Part shown: piece by piece, positions 11,694 to 23,800 of the stretch
Position numbering within the stretch: position 1 is the first letter of the stretch
Layout of the letters: every line of letters begins with the position of its first letter
Assembly (NCBI GenBank): GCA_004335835.1
Contig: RWJK01001639.1
Span: 63,453 to 127,452 of the forward strand
Length of the DNA stretch: 64,000 nt
DNA from: Scenedesmus sp. ARA3
Taxonomy: Eukaryota; Chlorophyta; Chlorophyceae; Sphaeropleales; Scenedesmaceae
Direction of reading: 5' to 3'
Program-made: the position numbers and the translations under genes
The notes under the pieces: generated by a model
Told to the model about the DNA's origin: nothing
The model's input: the letters and a program-made list of their open reading frames with translations, nothing else
The model's database searches: none

Positions 11694-11867
11694 TGCTGTT
11701 GCTGCTGCCGGTTGTTGTGCAGGGGTGGCAGCGGCCGCCTTATCTGCCTCAACACTGCCCTTGAGCACAGGAATGACAAGTCCGCTCCACTGCATGTGAT
11801 CAGCAGCTGCAGCCGCCAGCTTGCGCGACTCATGCAGCCGCAGCAGGTGGCGCCACCGCACAGCTTG

Positions 11868-11912
<45 letters not shown>

Positions 11913-12188
11913 ACGTCCCAGCAGCGCATCAGGTGCCGATTGGACTGTGGGGGCTGCTGGTGCTGCTGCTGCTGCTGCTGCTGCTGCTGCGGGGCCAGCG
12001 TCCTTGTCAGCTGCTGGTGGCTGATCCTGCAGCTGCTGCACAATGAGCCATAACTCGAAGATCAGCGGAGCACCCAGCTGCAAGTATGCCCGCGTGATGC
12101 CACCTGCCGCTGCCCCTGCAGCACGCAAGCCTGGAAGGAACCTGATAATCAGCACTGCAAGGAACACAGCGCTTGCTTTGGCCTGCTG

Positions 12189-12226
<38 letters not shown>

Positions 12227-13761
12227 TGCTGCCGCTGCTGCTGCAGCTGTGAGCCATTCGTTTCGTTGCTGCCTTCAATGCAGTGACCACGCTCTGCAGG
12301 AAGTTGATCACACTGGCAGGCCACACCCCACTGACATTTTTAGCAGATGCTGCGCTGATCACGTCGTTGCACTGCGCGCCAGGTGCTGTCCACAGCTTCA
12401 GTGTACTGCACAGCGCAGAGGCTAATGCTGCTGTTGCTGCTGAGTCGTCCAGCAGATCTGCCAGTCCTTTAGTGCCGATCTTGGCTGCTGCATGTGTCAC
12501 TAGTGACACAAGGCTTATAGCAGTGACTGCATCGAGCTGCCCTGACCTCGCGCAGATGTCCAGGAACTGGAACAAGGGCACTGGGTGCTTGCGTGCCAAC
12601 TGGCTGACGAACAGATCTCTTTGGGTGGCAAAGGCGTCTGTTTTGTCATCTGTGTAATGTGGAAACACCACAGCAGGGAGGTGCAGGAGCCAACTGTGAA
12701 TCTACGACCAGCTACTGAGTTGTGCATCTGCTGTTTGAGGCAGGTCCAGCTACAGCAGGCAGTCAACAGCTGCACAGTCAGATATGAATGCATTGTGCAA
12801 GGGCTGCATTGCTGACGAGTGCCACAGGGTGCTCGCTGACTGGTGCTAAGATGCCAATTATGCATGGCATCTGACAGAGGAAGCATCAAACCCTGTCACA
12901 GTTTTGAACGAGTGTCATGCAAAGCAACACCACGACCGTCAATGTCTGTATATGACAGCTGCAAAATGTGTTCGGCCTATGTGTTCATCCCGTTGTGGCT
13001 CATATCATCAAAGATGGTGCCAGGAACCACATGTAACTATCCTCCCTCAAAACAGATAAGCCACCCACCCGAAGGTGCCCGCAGCACAGCCAGCAGCTCG
13101 CGTGCTGTCACTCCGTCTGTCAGCTGCAGCTGGCTGTCCAGGCTGCCGCAGTGCACAGCCAGCGTCATCGCTTGCAGCAGCACCAGCCCCCCACCCTGCT
13201 GCAGCAGCTGCATCGGCTGCTGCCACTGCCCACGCGCCCAGACTTGGGACATCTGCGCCTGCAGCAGCTGGCAGCACCTGGAGATGAGGATCTCTGCTGG
13301 CATCAGCTGCGTGCGTGCCTGCTGCAGAGAGGCAGCAGCCTGTCCTGTTATTGACTCTGCAGCTGCCTGCAGCAAGGCCTGCTGCTCAGCTGGCAGCAGC
13401 AGATACTGCCGCTGCCATTCCCCAGCTGCCCGCAGCAGCAGCTCCGCTGTCAGCTGCAGCGCTGCGGCAGACAGCACAAGCGAGTTGCTGCTGCTGCTGC
13501 TGCTGCTGGTGCAGCAGCTGCATTGTGTGTGCCCCTCCACATGCAGCAGCAGCAGTGAGGCCATTGCTTGTGCTGAACGGAACAGCAAACCGCACTGCCT
13601 CTCAGGGTATTCGGCATACTCCTCACTAGCCTGTGCAACGGCTTCAGCTTGCGCCTCTAACATGACTGTTGACGGCAGCAGCTGCTGCCCAGCCTGCGGG
13701 TCAGGCAGCAGCAGCAGGTCGCCACGCATGCGCCTGCCTAGCTGCTGCGACAGCCGTCGCC

Positions 13762-13804
<43 letters not shown>

Positions 13805-13988
13805 TATCTGCAAGCAGCGCAATGCAAGAAGCTGCAGTGTAGCTTCTGCTATGGCTGCATTCAACGCGAATGCGCTGCAATCGACGCCTTTGTAGACGCG
13901 CATGGATGCTGCAACACCGACCAGGCCATCTGCAAGCGAGGTGATGTCATCCGCGATCACGCGAAGATACTTGTGACTACCTGCATCA

Positions 13989-14027
<39 letters not shown>

Positions 14028-14802
14028 CTGGCGCTTCTACCCCTGCCGCTGCTGCTGCTGCTGTTCATCCGGTGGATAGACACTGCTGCACCTGCCACGT
14101 TGCCGCCCGGCAGAGCTTGCATCAGGCCTGCACCCACTGCATAATTCAGCAGCTGCCGCAGCAGCTCAGCTGTCCATGGCCAGTCCATGCCAGCATGGCT
14201 GGCCCAGCTGTCGCTTGTAACAATGGCTGCCGTGGATCTGCACAGCCTGACCACTGCAAACATGCTGCTGCCTTCCAGCGGCTGCCCAGCTACTGCAAGC
14301 AGCGTTGTGGACTGCCAAAGGAAGTCAGGCAGCTCCTGCGGCAGGTCTGCAGCAGAAACGCATGCAGTGGCAGCAGTGGTGGTATGCTGCAACAGGTAGT
14401 GTATCAGCCCAGCGGACCTTTGACAGTGGCCAAGCAGTTGGTGCGCACTGAAACACAGTGTCGTGTAGCCAAAGAGTCTGCATTGTCTCATCTTCTCTTT
14501 CATGTGCAGATCAGCGACAAGTCAAACATAGCAGTACATACTGTGCATGCCCTCAGTCGTAGTGAGTTGTTTCTCCTTGCGGCAGTTGAAGAAGTCACCC
14601 TGCTTCACTCCACAGCAAAGGCTGCGTAACGTTGCCGTGGTCGCATCAACCTGTTGCTAGCAGCCAGCAGAATGCTCACATGCACCGTATGCGCATCGCG
14701 CTGGAGACAGCAGTCACAGGATGAGCTGTAATGCTTTAACGCTCACAGGCCGGTGGTCAAACATCGTAGCTCACCAGCATTGACCAGCCCACAGGCTGCT
14801 GG

Positions 14803-14837
<35 letters not shown>

Positions 14838-14887
14838 AAACATCCTAGCTCACCAGCATTGACCAGCTCACAGGCTGCTGGTGCTGG

Positions 14888-14919
<32 letters not shown>

Positions 14920-16138
14920 AAACATCGTAGCTCACCAGCATTGACCAGCTCCTCTGCAGCTTGCACCCACAGCTTGGCATTGCTGCAGCGCTGCGACACC
15001 AGCTGCAGTAAGGCGCCCAGTGCTGCACGCAGCACAGATCAGAGAGCACACAGCACAGATCAGGTCAGATCAGATCAGATCAGAGAGCACACAGCACTCA
15101 GCACAGATTAGAGAGCACACACAGCACAGCAGCGCCAGCATCAGTCGACGGCTCTATCAGCAGAGCGCAGCATGCAATGTCCAGGGCAGCAACGGACGAG
15201 GCTCCAAGCATCAGCAGTCAGCAGCAGGTTTGTGTGCAAGCGATGCTCTAAAGATGCATGCACTGCCGTGGCAGCAGGTGTGTCAAGCATCCTGGAGCTA
15301 ATCAACTGCTGCAGCGGGCACTGCCCACTGGTCGTGTATGCTGCGTGCTGGTCACAGCCCGTGTTGAATGCTTCTGCTCGCTTCTCATGCCTACTGCTGC
15401 TGGTGAACAAGCAACGGCCGCTGTCAGCTGATAACACACTGCCGCTGCTGCTGCTGCTGCTGCTGCTGTCCCTGCGCACCTTGGCTGCATGCTAGCCACA
15501 GCGCGCCATAGCCCACGCTGTGTGCAAAACCCGGCTGCTGTGCTGCCTGTTCATGCAGGTGCAGCAGCTTTGGCCGCTGCTACAGCCACACCAGCAGCCG
15601 GGCAAGCGTTGACACTCCCCGCGCAGCAAGCACAGCTTGCAGGAACTGCTCTGTTTGCCCAGCAGTCTCCTCTCCCTGTATGTCAAGCACCTCATCTACA
15701 CAAAGCTTGAGCACCGCAACCTCGCCGCTTGTTTGCTTGAATACTGCTGCTTGTTTTGAAGTGATGCGGTCTGATGGTGGCCGCTGCAGCAGCTTGACTT
15801 GTGCTGACTGCTTCCAGAAGCGGCTCAGGAGCGACGCTGCAGCAGCACCATTTCTGTACAGCTGCGTATAAACGCAGAACACAGCAACGGTTGATTATCA
15901 CTATGCACGGTTCAATGCGCTTCACGAGGCGCCACAGCAATATGCTACTGCTACCACTGCTACTGCTCAGGCTGCTGCTGTCAGATTGTGGTTGAATGTC
16001 AGGCATTGCGCTAGCTAGTCGTGCATAGAAACCCGCAATGTTCCGCCCGTGAGCTATCTTTACCTCAGCAAACAGCTCGGAAACGGGCAGGCGCCCTGCA
16101 TCATACTCCACCAACAAGTGTTCCAGATGGCTATCCAT
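11388..16138 (-). CDS. MYND-type zinc finger protein
   Basis: Large protein of unknown role with a C-terminal MYND finger. Exons supported on the minus strand: 16064-16138 (start MDSHLEHLLVEYDAG), 15592-15861, 14936-15022 (QLVSQRCSNAKLWVQAAEEL), about 14496-13069, and 12649-11388 (stop). At least one more exon must lie between 15592 and 15022; I could not place it. The finger near the C-terminus reads CNNPGC, then CAGCGCRYCSAAC, then HKKGC: paired cysteines plus a final His-Cys, as in MYND domains, which usually bind proline-rich partners. The rest is helical with long Ser, Gln and Ala tracts encoded by CAG/CTG repeats. Chlorophycean genomes have many such MYND proteins, some with SET or ankyrin domains; neither is visible here. 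Function is not assignable. Confidence 0.75.
14750..14955 (-). repeat. Three copies of an exon end and donor in the MYND gene
   Basis: On the minus strand, GAGCTGGTCAATGCTG|GTGAGC (end of the exon at 14936) is followed by a stretch ending TTTGACC plus an AGC run. The whole unit recurs twice more downstream, around 14855 and 14775. Confidence 0.8.
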
Positions 16139-17358
16139 GGCGATGTCAGCCCGCTGACTTACTTCGCTGTCAGATCATCGTTTAAATCTCAGTTTATTCA
16201 GCAATTGCTCCCTGACGCAGTTGCTGAGAATGCGGAGATTGCTACAGGTGTGTTCCCATGTGCTCCCTTGTGCTTCTACTCAACATACATTGCACGAATG
16301 TGATCTGCGACAAAGTTGCAGAACCGCTCTCGAAATAGCATGCTGTTGTACCAAGCTTTTTCTGAACTGCGATGACCTACAAGAACAAGCACAAGCTATT
16401 GAGCGGGTTCTGACACGGCCAGTGACACCGCTCAGGGTTTAACCCACTCTCAACTGCCAACTCTGCCTTTGACCTGAGCCTCATTGCAGCTTCGCTACAT
16501 AGCCGAACATCATGCTGAACAACCAAGCTTGGCGGGCGTAAAGGGCCACCAGCAGACAGTCGAGTACGTCATTGGCCGAACCCTATAATACTGTTATTGT
16601 GGCGATCACAGCCAGCGCTGCTGTGCTGGCATCATGCTGACATGATGTCAGTGGTTGATTGCAGTGCAGCTGAGCGGCTAGCAGCTGCAGTTCCGTTGTG
16701 CATGTCCGTGCAAGCAGCCACAGGGCTTTGCGTCCCTGCCCGTCACATTACATACCCACCTTGCCGCTGCTTTGCCACATGGCAACGTCAGTGCCTTGAC
16801 GTCAGTGGCCGCCACTTATGGCATAAGTGTGGTGATGGGACACAACACAGCAAAACTCTCCCTTTACGACTACGTGCAAGCACGCACATGCACACACAGT
16901 GTGCACAGGCAGAGCAGCCGCTGCTCAGTGCGGCACCAGCGCAACTGTGCGCTCCCGCAGATGCATCAGCAACTCGATGAAGCAGAACAGCCCTCGAAAC
17001 CACCAAGCCGGTGCAATTGAACTGTTCAAAGCCCCCATTTGGAAAAAGAATGGTACTTCTGCGGCAGCCTTAGCAACAGCCTGCTCTTGCTGGTGGCCCG
17101 GGTCATGCCTCCTGTATTGCCCACAACACATATTCTGTTGATAGCCCACCTACGCATTATACTACATGACACACACGCCCTAAGCCGCCAGCAGTGCTTG
17201 CAGGCATTGAGCGGCACATATCAACGAACCAGCTGCTGCACATATACCGCCAACCTGCCCTGCCTGGTGCTTTCACTACAAACTAGCTCCCGCAGTGCCT
17301 ACGCCAGCTGCTGCACAGCGCCAGCACTGCAGCGCATTGCAATGCTGCTGCCACCGCC

Positions 17359-17392
<34 letters not shown>

Positions 17393-17854
17393 AGCTCCTG
17401 CCCCTGCTGGGTGTCCTGCCCCAGGCTTTTACTGCTGCCTGCAGTGCAGTGGCCGTGGCCAGGGTGCCGAGGGCCAGTGTGCTCCAAGACGGCAGTGCTG
17501 CTGCTGCTGCAGAGGCCTGCTGCTGAGCTGCCGGGTGCCTGCAGGAAAAGCAGCAGGTGGCCGTCAGCAGCCAAACAAGCAGCAGGCTTGCTGCATGTGC
17601 GCATATCCTACTACAACTTTGCAAAGGCTGACATGCTGTGTGGGGTGCTGCAGGCCATACACCAGCACGAGCTCTGCCTCAAATGGTACGTGACAGGCTT
17701 GCAGGGACGGTTACAGTCACCTCCTGCAAACCCGGCGTCAAGTATCCGCCTCCATATGTTGCCGTGCAGCCTTCTGGCAGGAGCAGCCGTGCCTGTGCAC
17801 CACCTCAGCTGCTGTGACAATTTGTTACCTTAGCCAGCAGCTGCAGCTACTCAC
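16139..17854. other. Intergenic, FolD 3' end to MYND gene start
   Basis: About 1.7 kb between two minus-strand genes. It should contain the FolD 3' UTR and the MYND promoter. A CTG run lies at 17356-17392. I see no supported gene. Confidence 0.5.
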
Positions 17855-20515
17855 TCACGTGCAGGTGCCGTCAAAAAACCGCGCAGCGCTGTTCACTGTG
17901 TTCTTCAGCAGCATGGCAATCGTCATGGGCCCCACTCCTCCAGGCACTGGCGTGATGGCTGCTGCATTTTCTTTGCACTCCTCGAATGCGCAATCGCCCA
18001 CCAGCCGGTATCCGGCCTTCTTTGTGGCGTCATCCACTGGGTTGGTGCCGACATCAATGACAACTGCTCCCGGCTTGATCCAGGATCCCTGCAGGCAAGG
18101 ATATGAAGATAATGTGTCCAAAACACGTGACGGCACGTGAGTCAAGAAATGCTAAGAAGCTACCGCACATGCTCTGCAGCTGTTGTGGCGTCATCCACTG
18201 GGTTGGTGCCCACATCAATGACAACGGCACCTGGCTTGATCCAGGGTCCCTGCAGGCAAAGGCAAGAAGAAGACAATGTGTTGCACAACACGTGACGGCA
18301 CATGAATTAGGACATGTCAAGAAGCTACCGCACATGCCCTGCAGCTGTTGATGCACCATCCACTGGGTTGGTGCCAACGTTGATGACAACTGCTCCTGGC
18401 TTGATCCAGCAGCCCTGCGGGCGAGAAGTGCAATACATGGCAACACACGTAAGCAATCCCCCACTGGGTTGGTGCCCACATCGCTGACAACTGCTCCCGG
18501 CTTGAATCAGGAACCCTGCAGGAGCGACGTATTCACACGCGGCAGCATATGCTGTCTACAACAGCAGGCATTGCACCTATATTCATATGGTGTGGCGCCT
18601 GCTGCACATCTCAATGCTGATGGCAGTAGGATCACGCCACTCACTCTTTGCACACATACACACACTCTTGCTAACACTGCAGCAGTAGCAGCAGCAGCAG
18701 CCCACCTTGATCATCTCTGCCTGGCCAGCTGCCGCAATTACAATGTCCGCCTCCCGCACCACCTGCTCCATGTTCTGCGTGGCGCTGTGGCACAGGGTGA
18801 CCGTCGCGTTGCGCTTGATCAGCAGCAGCGCGACAGGCATGCCCACAATGTTGCTGCGGCCGATGACTGCTGCGCGGCGCCCGGAGATTTGGGTGTTGGT
18901 GCGGTCAAGCAGCTCGATGCAGCCCAGCGGCGTGCAGGGCACAAACAGCGGCTCGCGGCCCTGCAAAAAGTGCAGGCAAGATGCTTGTCAACACTAGGCA
19001 GTCATCGGCAGAATCGGCAAGACTTGTTGTGATCTAGCTTGGTGCCAAGGCCGGCATGAGCTGCCAGCTGACGTTGCCAGCACATCACTGTCTGGGTATC
19101 ATACAGGTGTGTGTATATGCCGGTCCATGAATGTTATGCAACATGTTACATGACAATTGGTACCGTGTCTGCCTGTTAGACGCACAGTCATGCACAGCTG
19201 GCCCATGTTGAGCGGGTAGAAGCCGTCCACGTCCTTGTCCACTAAGATGTTATGTAACATGTTACATGACATTTCAAACCATGTCTGCCTGTCACGCGCA
19301 CCTTCATGCAGAGTCGCCCCATGTTGAGTGGGTGGAAGCCGTCCACGTCCTTGTCCACTGAGATGTCGTGTAACATGTTACATGACAGATCAACCATGTC
19401 TGCCTGTCACGCGCACCTTCATGCAGAGCCGCCCCAAGTTGAGCAGGTGGAAGCCGTCCACGTTCTTGTTCATTGAGAAGTTCAGTAACATGTTACATGA
19501 CATTTGAAACCATGTCTGCCTGTTGAACGCACCTTCATGCACAGCCGCCCCATGTTGAGCGGGTGGAAGCCGTCCACGTCCTTGTCCACGCTGATTGCTG
19601 CCAGCACCAGCTGCTCATCAATGTGCTTGGGCAGCTGCACAACATATCAGCATACATCGTGCCGTTCAAGTAGATGTATCCAGTGATTATGAACAGCAAA
19701 TGTACGCTGATTGCCGCCAGCACCAGCTGCTCATCAATGTGCTTGGGCAGCTGCACAATGCATGCAGTGGCAGACAGTGTCAATGCAGAGGTAAAGGGTT
19801 GGTGCTGAGTTGTGCCAGCCTTGGTAAACAGCAAGTGTGCACACCACTGAACCTGGGTACGCTGCAGAAAGGCTTGCGCTGCGAGAGCTGAATGCACAAA
19901 GTCTAACAATTGCCGCCCTGCACCCACACAATGTGTTTTTTGATGTGGTTTCTGCGACAGCTTATTTCTGTCTCCTTGCCTGTACAGCTGCTGCACCACT
20001 GGCACGGCTCCGTCTGCTGGCCTGCAGCGCCCCAACAGCCTCACTCACCGGCAGCTGCACCAGGATGCCATGCACATTGGGGTCTGCATTGAGCTGCGCT
20101 ACAGTGTCCAGCACCTCCTGCTGCGTTGCTGTCTCCGGCAGGTCTGCTCCAAAAGAGGCAATGCCAACTTCCTCGCATGCCTTTTTCTTCATGCGCACAT
20201 AGGTTTGTGAGTCTTTGCGCTCTCCAACGATCACAACAGCTAGACCAGGAGCCTGCATTGGTGAAGAATGATTGATGTTCAAGCAGTCATGCTATCAAAG
20301 ATTGTGAATGTTTCCAGGAGCTGTGCAGGAAGGCAGTACCCGCTGCTGCTGGTGGTGGTGCTGCTGCTGCTGGTGATGGTAGTGCTGGGGCGCACCTTGC
20401 CATGCTTCTCCTTCAGCAGATTGACTGTGGCTGCCACCTCTGCACGTATCTGGGCTGCTACTGCCTTGCCATCTAGGATCTTGTCGCTCACGAATGGCGT
20501 GCTGCTGTCTGCCAT
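17855..20515 (-). CDS. folD: Bifunctional methylenetetrahydrofolate dehydrogenase/cyclohydrolase
   Basis: Interconverts 5,10-methylene-THF, 5,10-methenyl-THF and 10-formyl-THF with NADP(H), supplying one-carbon units for purine, thymidylate and formyl-Met synthesis. Five exons close exactly to 304 aa: 20515-20396, 20252-20049, 19634-19533, 18960-18706, 18088-17855. Seen motifs: [15 protein letters not shown] with the catalytic Lys region, [23 protein letters not shown], the Rossmann signature [14 protein letters not shown] and the terminal [15 protein letters not shown]. Length is that of the monofunctional-size bacterial and plant organellar/cytosolic enzyme; there is no fused formyl-THF synthetase domain. 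The N-terminus ([16 protein letters not shown]) shows no obvious transit peptide, so a cytosolic location is likely. Introns 2, 3 and 4 are filled with copies of exon edges. It is divergent from CCDC40 over 359 bp. Confidence 0.96.
18181..18530 (-). repeat. Three upstream copies of FolD exon 5 start
   Basis: Each begins after a TGCAG acceptor and encodes [24 protein letters not shown] sequence (about 18181-18252, 18350-18415 and 18463-18528), then diverges without a donor. The real exon 5 starts at 18088, i.e. last in transcription order. The third copy has a nonsense change (TGG to TGA in WIKPG). Confidence 0.9.
19135..19754 (-). repeat. Tandem copies of FolD exon 3 edges
   Basis: Four units of about 116-120 bp (19135-19249, 19250-19366, 19368-19485, 19488-19607) each contain [22 protein letters not shown] sequence, the donor region and a conserved intron piece with TAACATGTTACATGACA. 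The unit at 19488-19607 is the real exon end. Upstream, a copy of the exon start ([16 protein letters not shown]) sits at about 19701-19754. Confidence 0.92.
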
Positions 20516-20874
20516 GGTCGTGCTGGTGAGTTAGTGGCGGTGAAGCGGGTGGTTAAGCTTGCCAGACAACATATGTTTGAACATTCAAACGAGGTGGTCA
20601 TATTAGCACGTAAAAGTGGCTTTTGCACTGAATTGCTCCGACGTAATCGATTGAAGTGTTACTAGGGCTCTGCTGTGCACTTCGTCGAGTAGGCTGCACG
20701 CCCAGAGCTCTCAAAGGATAAATGCAAACGACTAAATCTGAACGTAGCATGTTATCGGCAATTGAGCAGGTGCTAGCAGCAGATGAGTTTGAACGAAACA
20801 GTCAACAAGTACATCTCTTGAAGTCTTCGTGTTCCGCACATCTGCCTGCCCCAGCGTAGACAAGTTTTATTGCG
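20516..20874. promoter_or_regulatory. Divergent promoter region, FolD / CCDC40
   Basis: 359 bp separate the two start codons, so it must hold both promoters and 5' UTRs. It is AT-richer than its surroundings and free of the CAG runs common elsewhere. No specific motif is identified. Confidence 0.6.
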
Positions 20875-23800
20875 ATGGACGATACAGAGCAGCAGGACCC
20901 GCTGCAACAGGAGCAGGACGAGCAGGAGATTTCTGCTCCCAACCCAGCCCTGATGGCAATGGACCCAGACCACCCCATGCTGCAGCGCGCACAGCAGGCG
21001 CTGGCAAGGCAGCTGAATGCTAAGCGCATGCGTGTAGAAGGGGAGCTTCGCGAGAAACAGACAGCCTTGACGGTGGGTGTGCCACATGTACTGCACATGC
21101 CATCCTGCCATGCTGTTAGACTACTCCCAGGCTGCATGTGCTGCTGTTCCTAGGCCATGGGCTAGAGTCTTACCTTGAAAACGGAAGTACCCCATGCCTG
21201 CTATCTGACATGCCTTGTCCTGGACTCGACTCTGCAGAGGGCTAAAAAGCAGCGTGAGGATGTTGGTGTGGAGCTGTATGGCTTCCAGCAGAACCTGGCC
21301 AAGCTGCAGATGTCTCTGGAGAAGGCACAGGAAAACTATCAAGCCCTCAGCTCCATGCGTGTTCAGGTGGGTGGCTTCACTGTCCCAGCAACCAAAGTGC
21401 AGATGCATCTGGTCACCACAGTCATGCTGTGCATTGCATGCATCTTCCCTGCAGCAGCAGAAGCAATGACACCGCCTGTGTACTGTCTGTAGTTGCTCTA
21501 AGGTTGTTACCTGTGACGTAGCAGCAGCTGCGCATGGCTGACGGTGGTTTGTTTTGTTGCATCCTGCAGGCCGAGCAGGAGCTTGGGCAGCTGCGCGGCA
21601 ACTTGCAGGACCAGCAGTCGCTCACAAAGCAGGAAGCGCGGCGGGTGAGCAGCAGCTGTCAATTTTCAGCAAGCTGCCGCATGGTGCTAGTTGTTGGCGG
21701 CTATCCAGCAGCAACTTGATTCAGCTAGGGCAAGCAACGGCTGTCGGCGTTGCGCAATAAGAACTCTGCCTATTCATCTTGAGCACAGGCCATATGTATG
21801 ACAGCAGCTGCAGCAACAAAGTGTGGCATCTCGCTTATTTTTTCACCTTCAATTTGCATCAATGCCTGTCCTTCAAATGCGAACAGGCTGAAGCAGTACA
21901 GCGTGAGCTGGACCGCCTAGGGTCCACTCTAAGGCAGATAGAGGCCTACAATGACTCGATGAAGAGTGAGATAGCAGTGACAAGGCGCGCAGCATACACA
22001 GCAGAGGAGGCCATGCAGAAGCTTGAGAAGGAGAAGCAGCACCAGGACTACATAATCGACGACATGCAGGTAGGTGCCGCTGCAGAACAGACATGTGTAC
22101 AGACATGTCGGGCCGTGACCTGCTGCACAGATGATATTGTGTGTCAAACATTGCGAGCAACTGGTGCTAGAGGACCAGCATTGCATATCACATGCAGGAC
22201 ACGCATGCATGTCAGCAGTACCGACCATGCATGTCTGCCAGCACGTGCCTGCAGTGCATGGCGCTGAAAGGATATGCGCATGCATTTCTGTTGCATTGAT
22301 GCGTGCAGGAAAACATCAAGTCCTTGCAGCAGCAGTCGGCCCTGTACACAGCACAGCTGACAGCTCAGCAGCGTGAGACGCGTGCAGCCAAGGAGACTCT
22401 TGCAGAGGCTGAGCGCGAGATGGAGGGCGTACACTTTGAGAAGAAGCAGCTGCTGGCACAGTGGAAAGGCAGCCTGAACGCAATCCAGCGGTGAGCAGCA
22501 GCTCTAAAGCGCCATGTCTCCTGCTGGTCCAAGTTGGGCCTTGTCCGCTGCAAGTTGTGCTTGCAAGCAATACTGTATGCTGCAGGAAAGAGGTTCGGCA
22601 TGTGTAATATCTGATTTGTGTGCTGTGACTGGCTGCCAACTGCTGCAGGCGTGATGAGGCACTGGCAGCCATTCAGGACTCCATCCGCGCCCAGCAGCAG
22701 CAGGAGCTTGCCATAGACACTGAGATCCAGGGGTACAAGAAGGACATCAACAAGGAGCAGGTCAGCATTGTTTATCAAGAATTTGCTTACAGGATCCAAG
22801 CAGCTGCCAAGGTCAAAGCTGCAGTATACGAGCATGACAGCAAGCCGCTGCAGCCATGTACACAAACAAACAGCTGCAGAGCATGTGTTATCGCAGTGGC
22901 TGATTAAATCTCTACCACATCCTGTGTTGCTGACCACGACTCTGCTGGTCTTGGCTGCTGCAACCCTGGCTGCCACTGCCGCCCACCTGCAGATCAAGAA
23001 TGAGCAGCTCAGCGGCATTGTGCGCAAGGTGCAGGGCGAGAGCGAGTATGTGCTGAAGCAGGCAGCTGCATCTGTTGAGAAGCAGGAGCGGCTGGCTGCC
23101 CAGCTGGCCAAGCTCAGCAAGAGCCTGGAGCAGACTGAGGAGCGGATCAGGCGCAGCTTGATGGAGGGCAAGGTGGGCTGCAGCCTTACGGGTTGTGATG
23201 ACAGTATGAGGCGGCAGTGGCTGTGAACAACCCTGAATGTTTACTGCATCAGCTGACTGCCTGCAGAGGCTGGTGTGCTTACTACCAACCTCACCTCGGT
23301 GCATTGTGACGACGTGCTGCCAGCCCAACAATGCTTTCTCATGACTTCTGACTCTGAAGGTGTGCTACTTTGTGGGGTTCTCCTGCAGGCTGTGACCTCT
23401 GAGGCAGAGTCTGTGGAGCGCGCCACGCAGCGCGTGTTTGCTGAGCTGCGTGCACTGGAGTCTGACATGCTGCACACGCTCAGCGAGCAGACCAGCGCGG
23501 AGAAGAGCAGCTCCAAGACGGCAGCAGACATCCGCGCGCTGCGCGCTGCATCTGAAGCAGAGGAGCTGCGCATTGCAGGTGTGTTCAAGGGTGGCGGCTT
23601 CTGCTGTTGCTATTGCTGTTGTATGCTTCGTGTGCCTTGCTGGTCACCACCAGTATGCAGAATGGGTGCTTGAAGAATGGCACCTGGTGTTGCCTGCTGA
23701 CGCCTCAGCGTGCCGTATGCCGTGATTATGTAACATGCAGAGGTCCAGAATGAGCTGGCGCGGCTGGGCGTGGATGTGCTCAACACGCAGGGCCACAACG

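Noticed and set aside
11133..12053. 306-aa plus-strand open frame
   Set aside because: Antisense shadow of the MYND gene's last exon; its residues are runs from CTG repeats and it lacks any domain, while the minus strand carries the MYND cysteines.
12843..13895. 350-aa plus-strand open frame
   Set aside because: Cys/Ser-rich antisense of the MYND exon 14496-13069; no family features.
18181..19607. Mutually exclusive alternative exons in FolD
   Set aside because: The copies lack either an acceptor or a donor, and several have stops, so they cannot replace the real exons cleanly.
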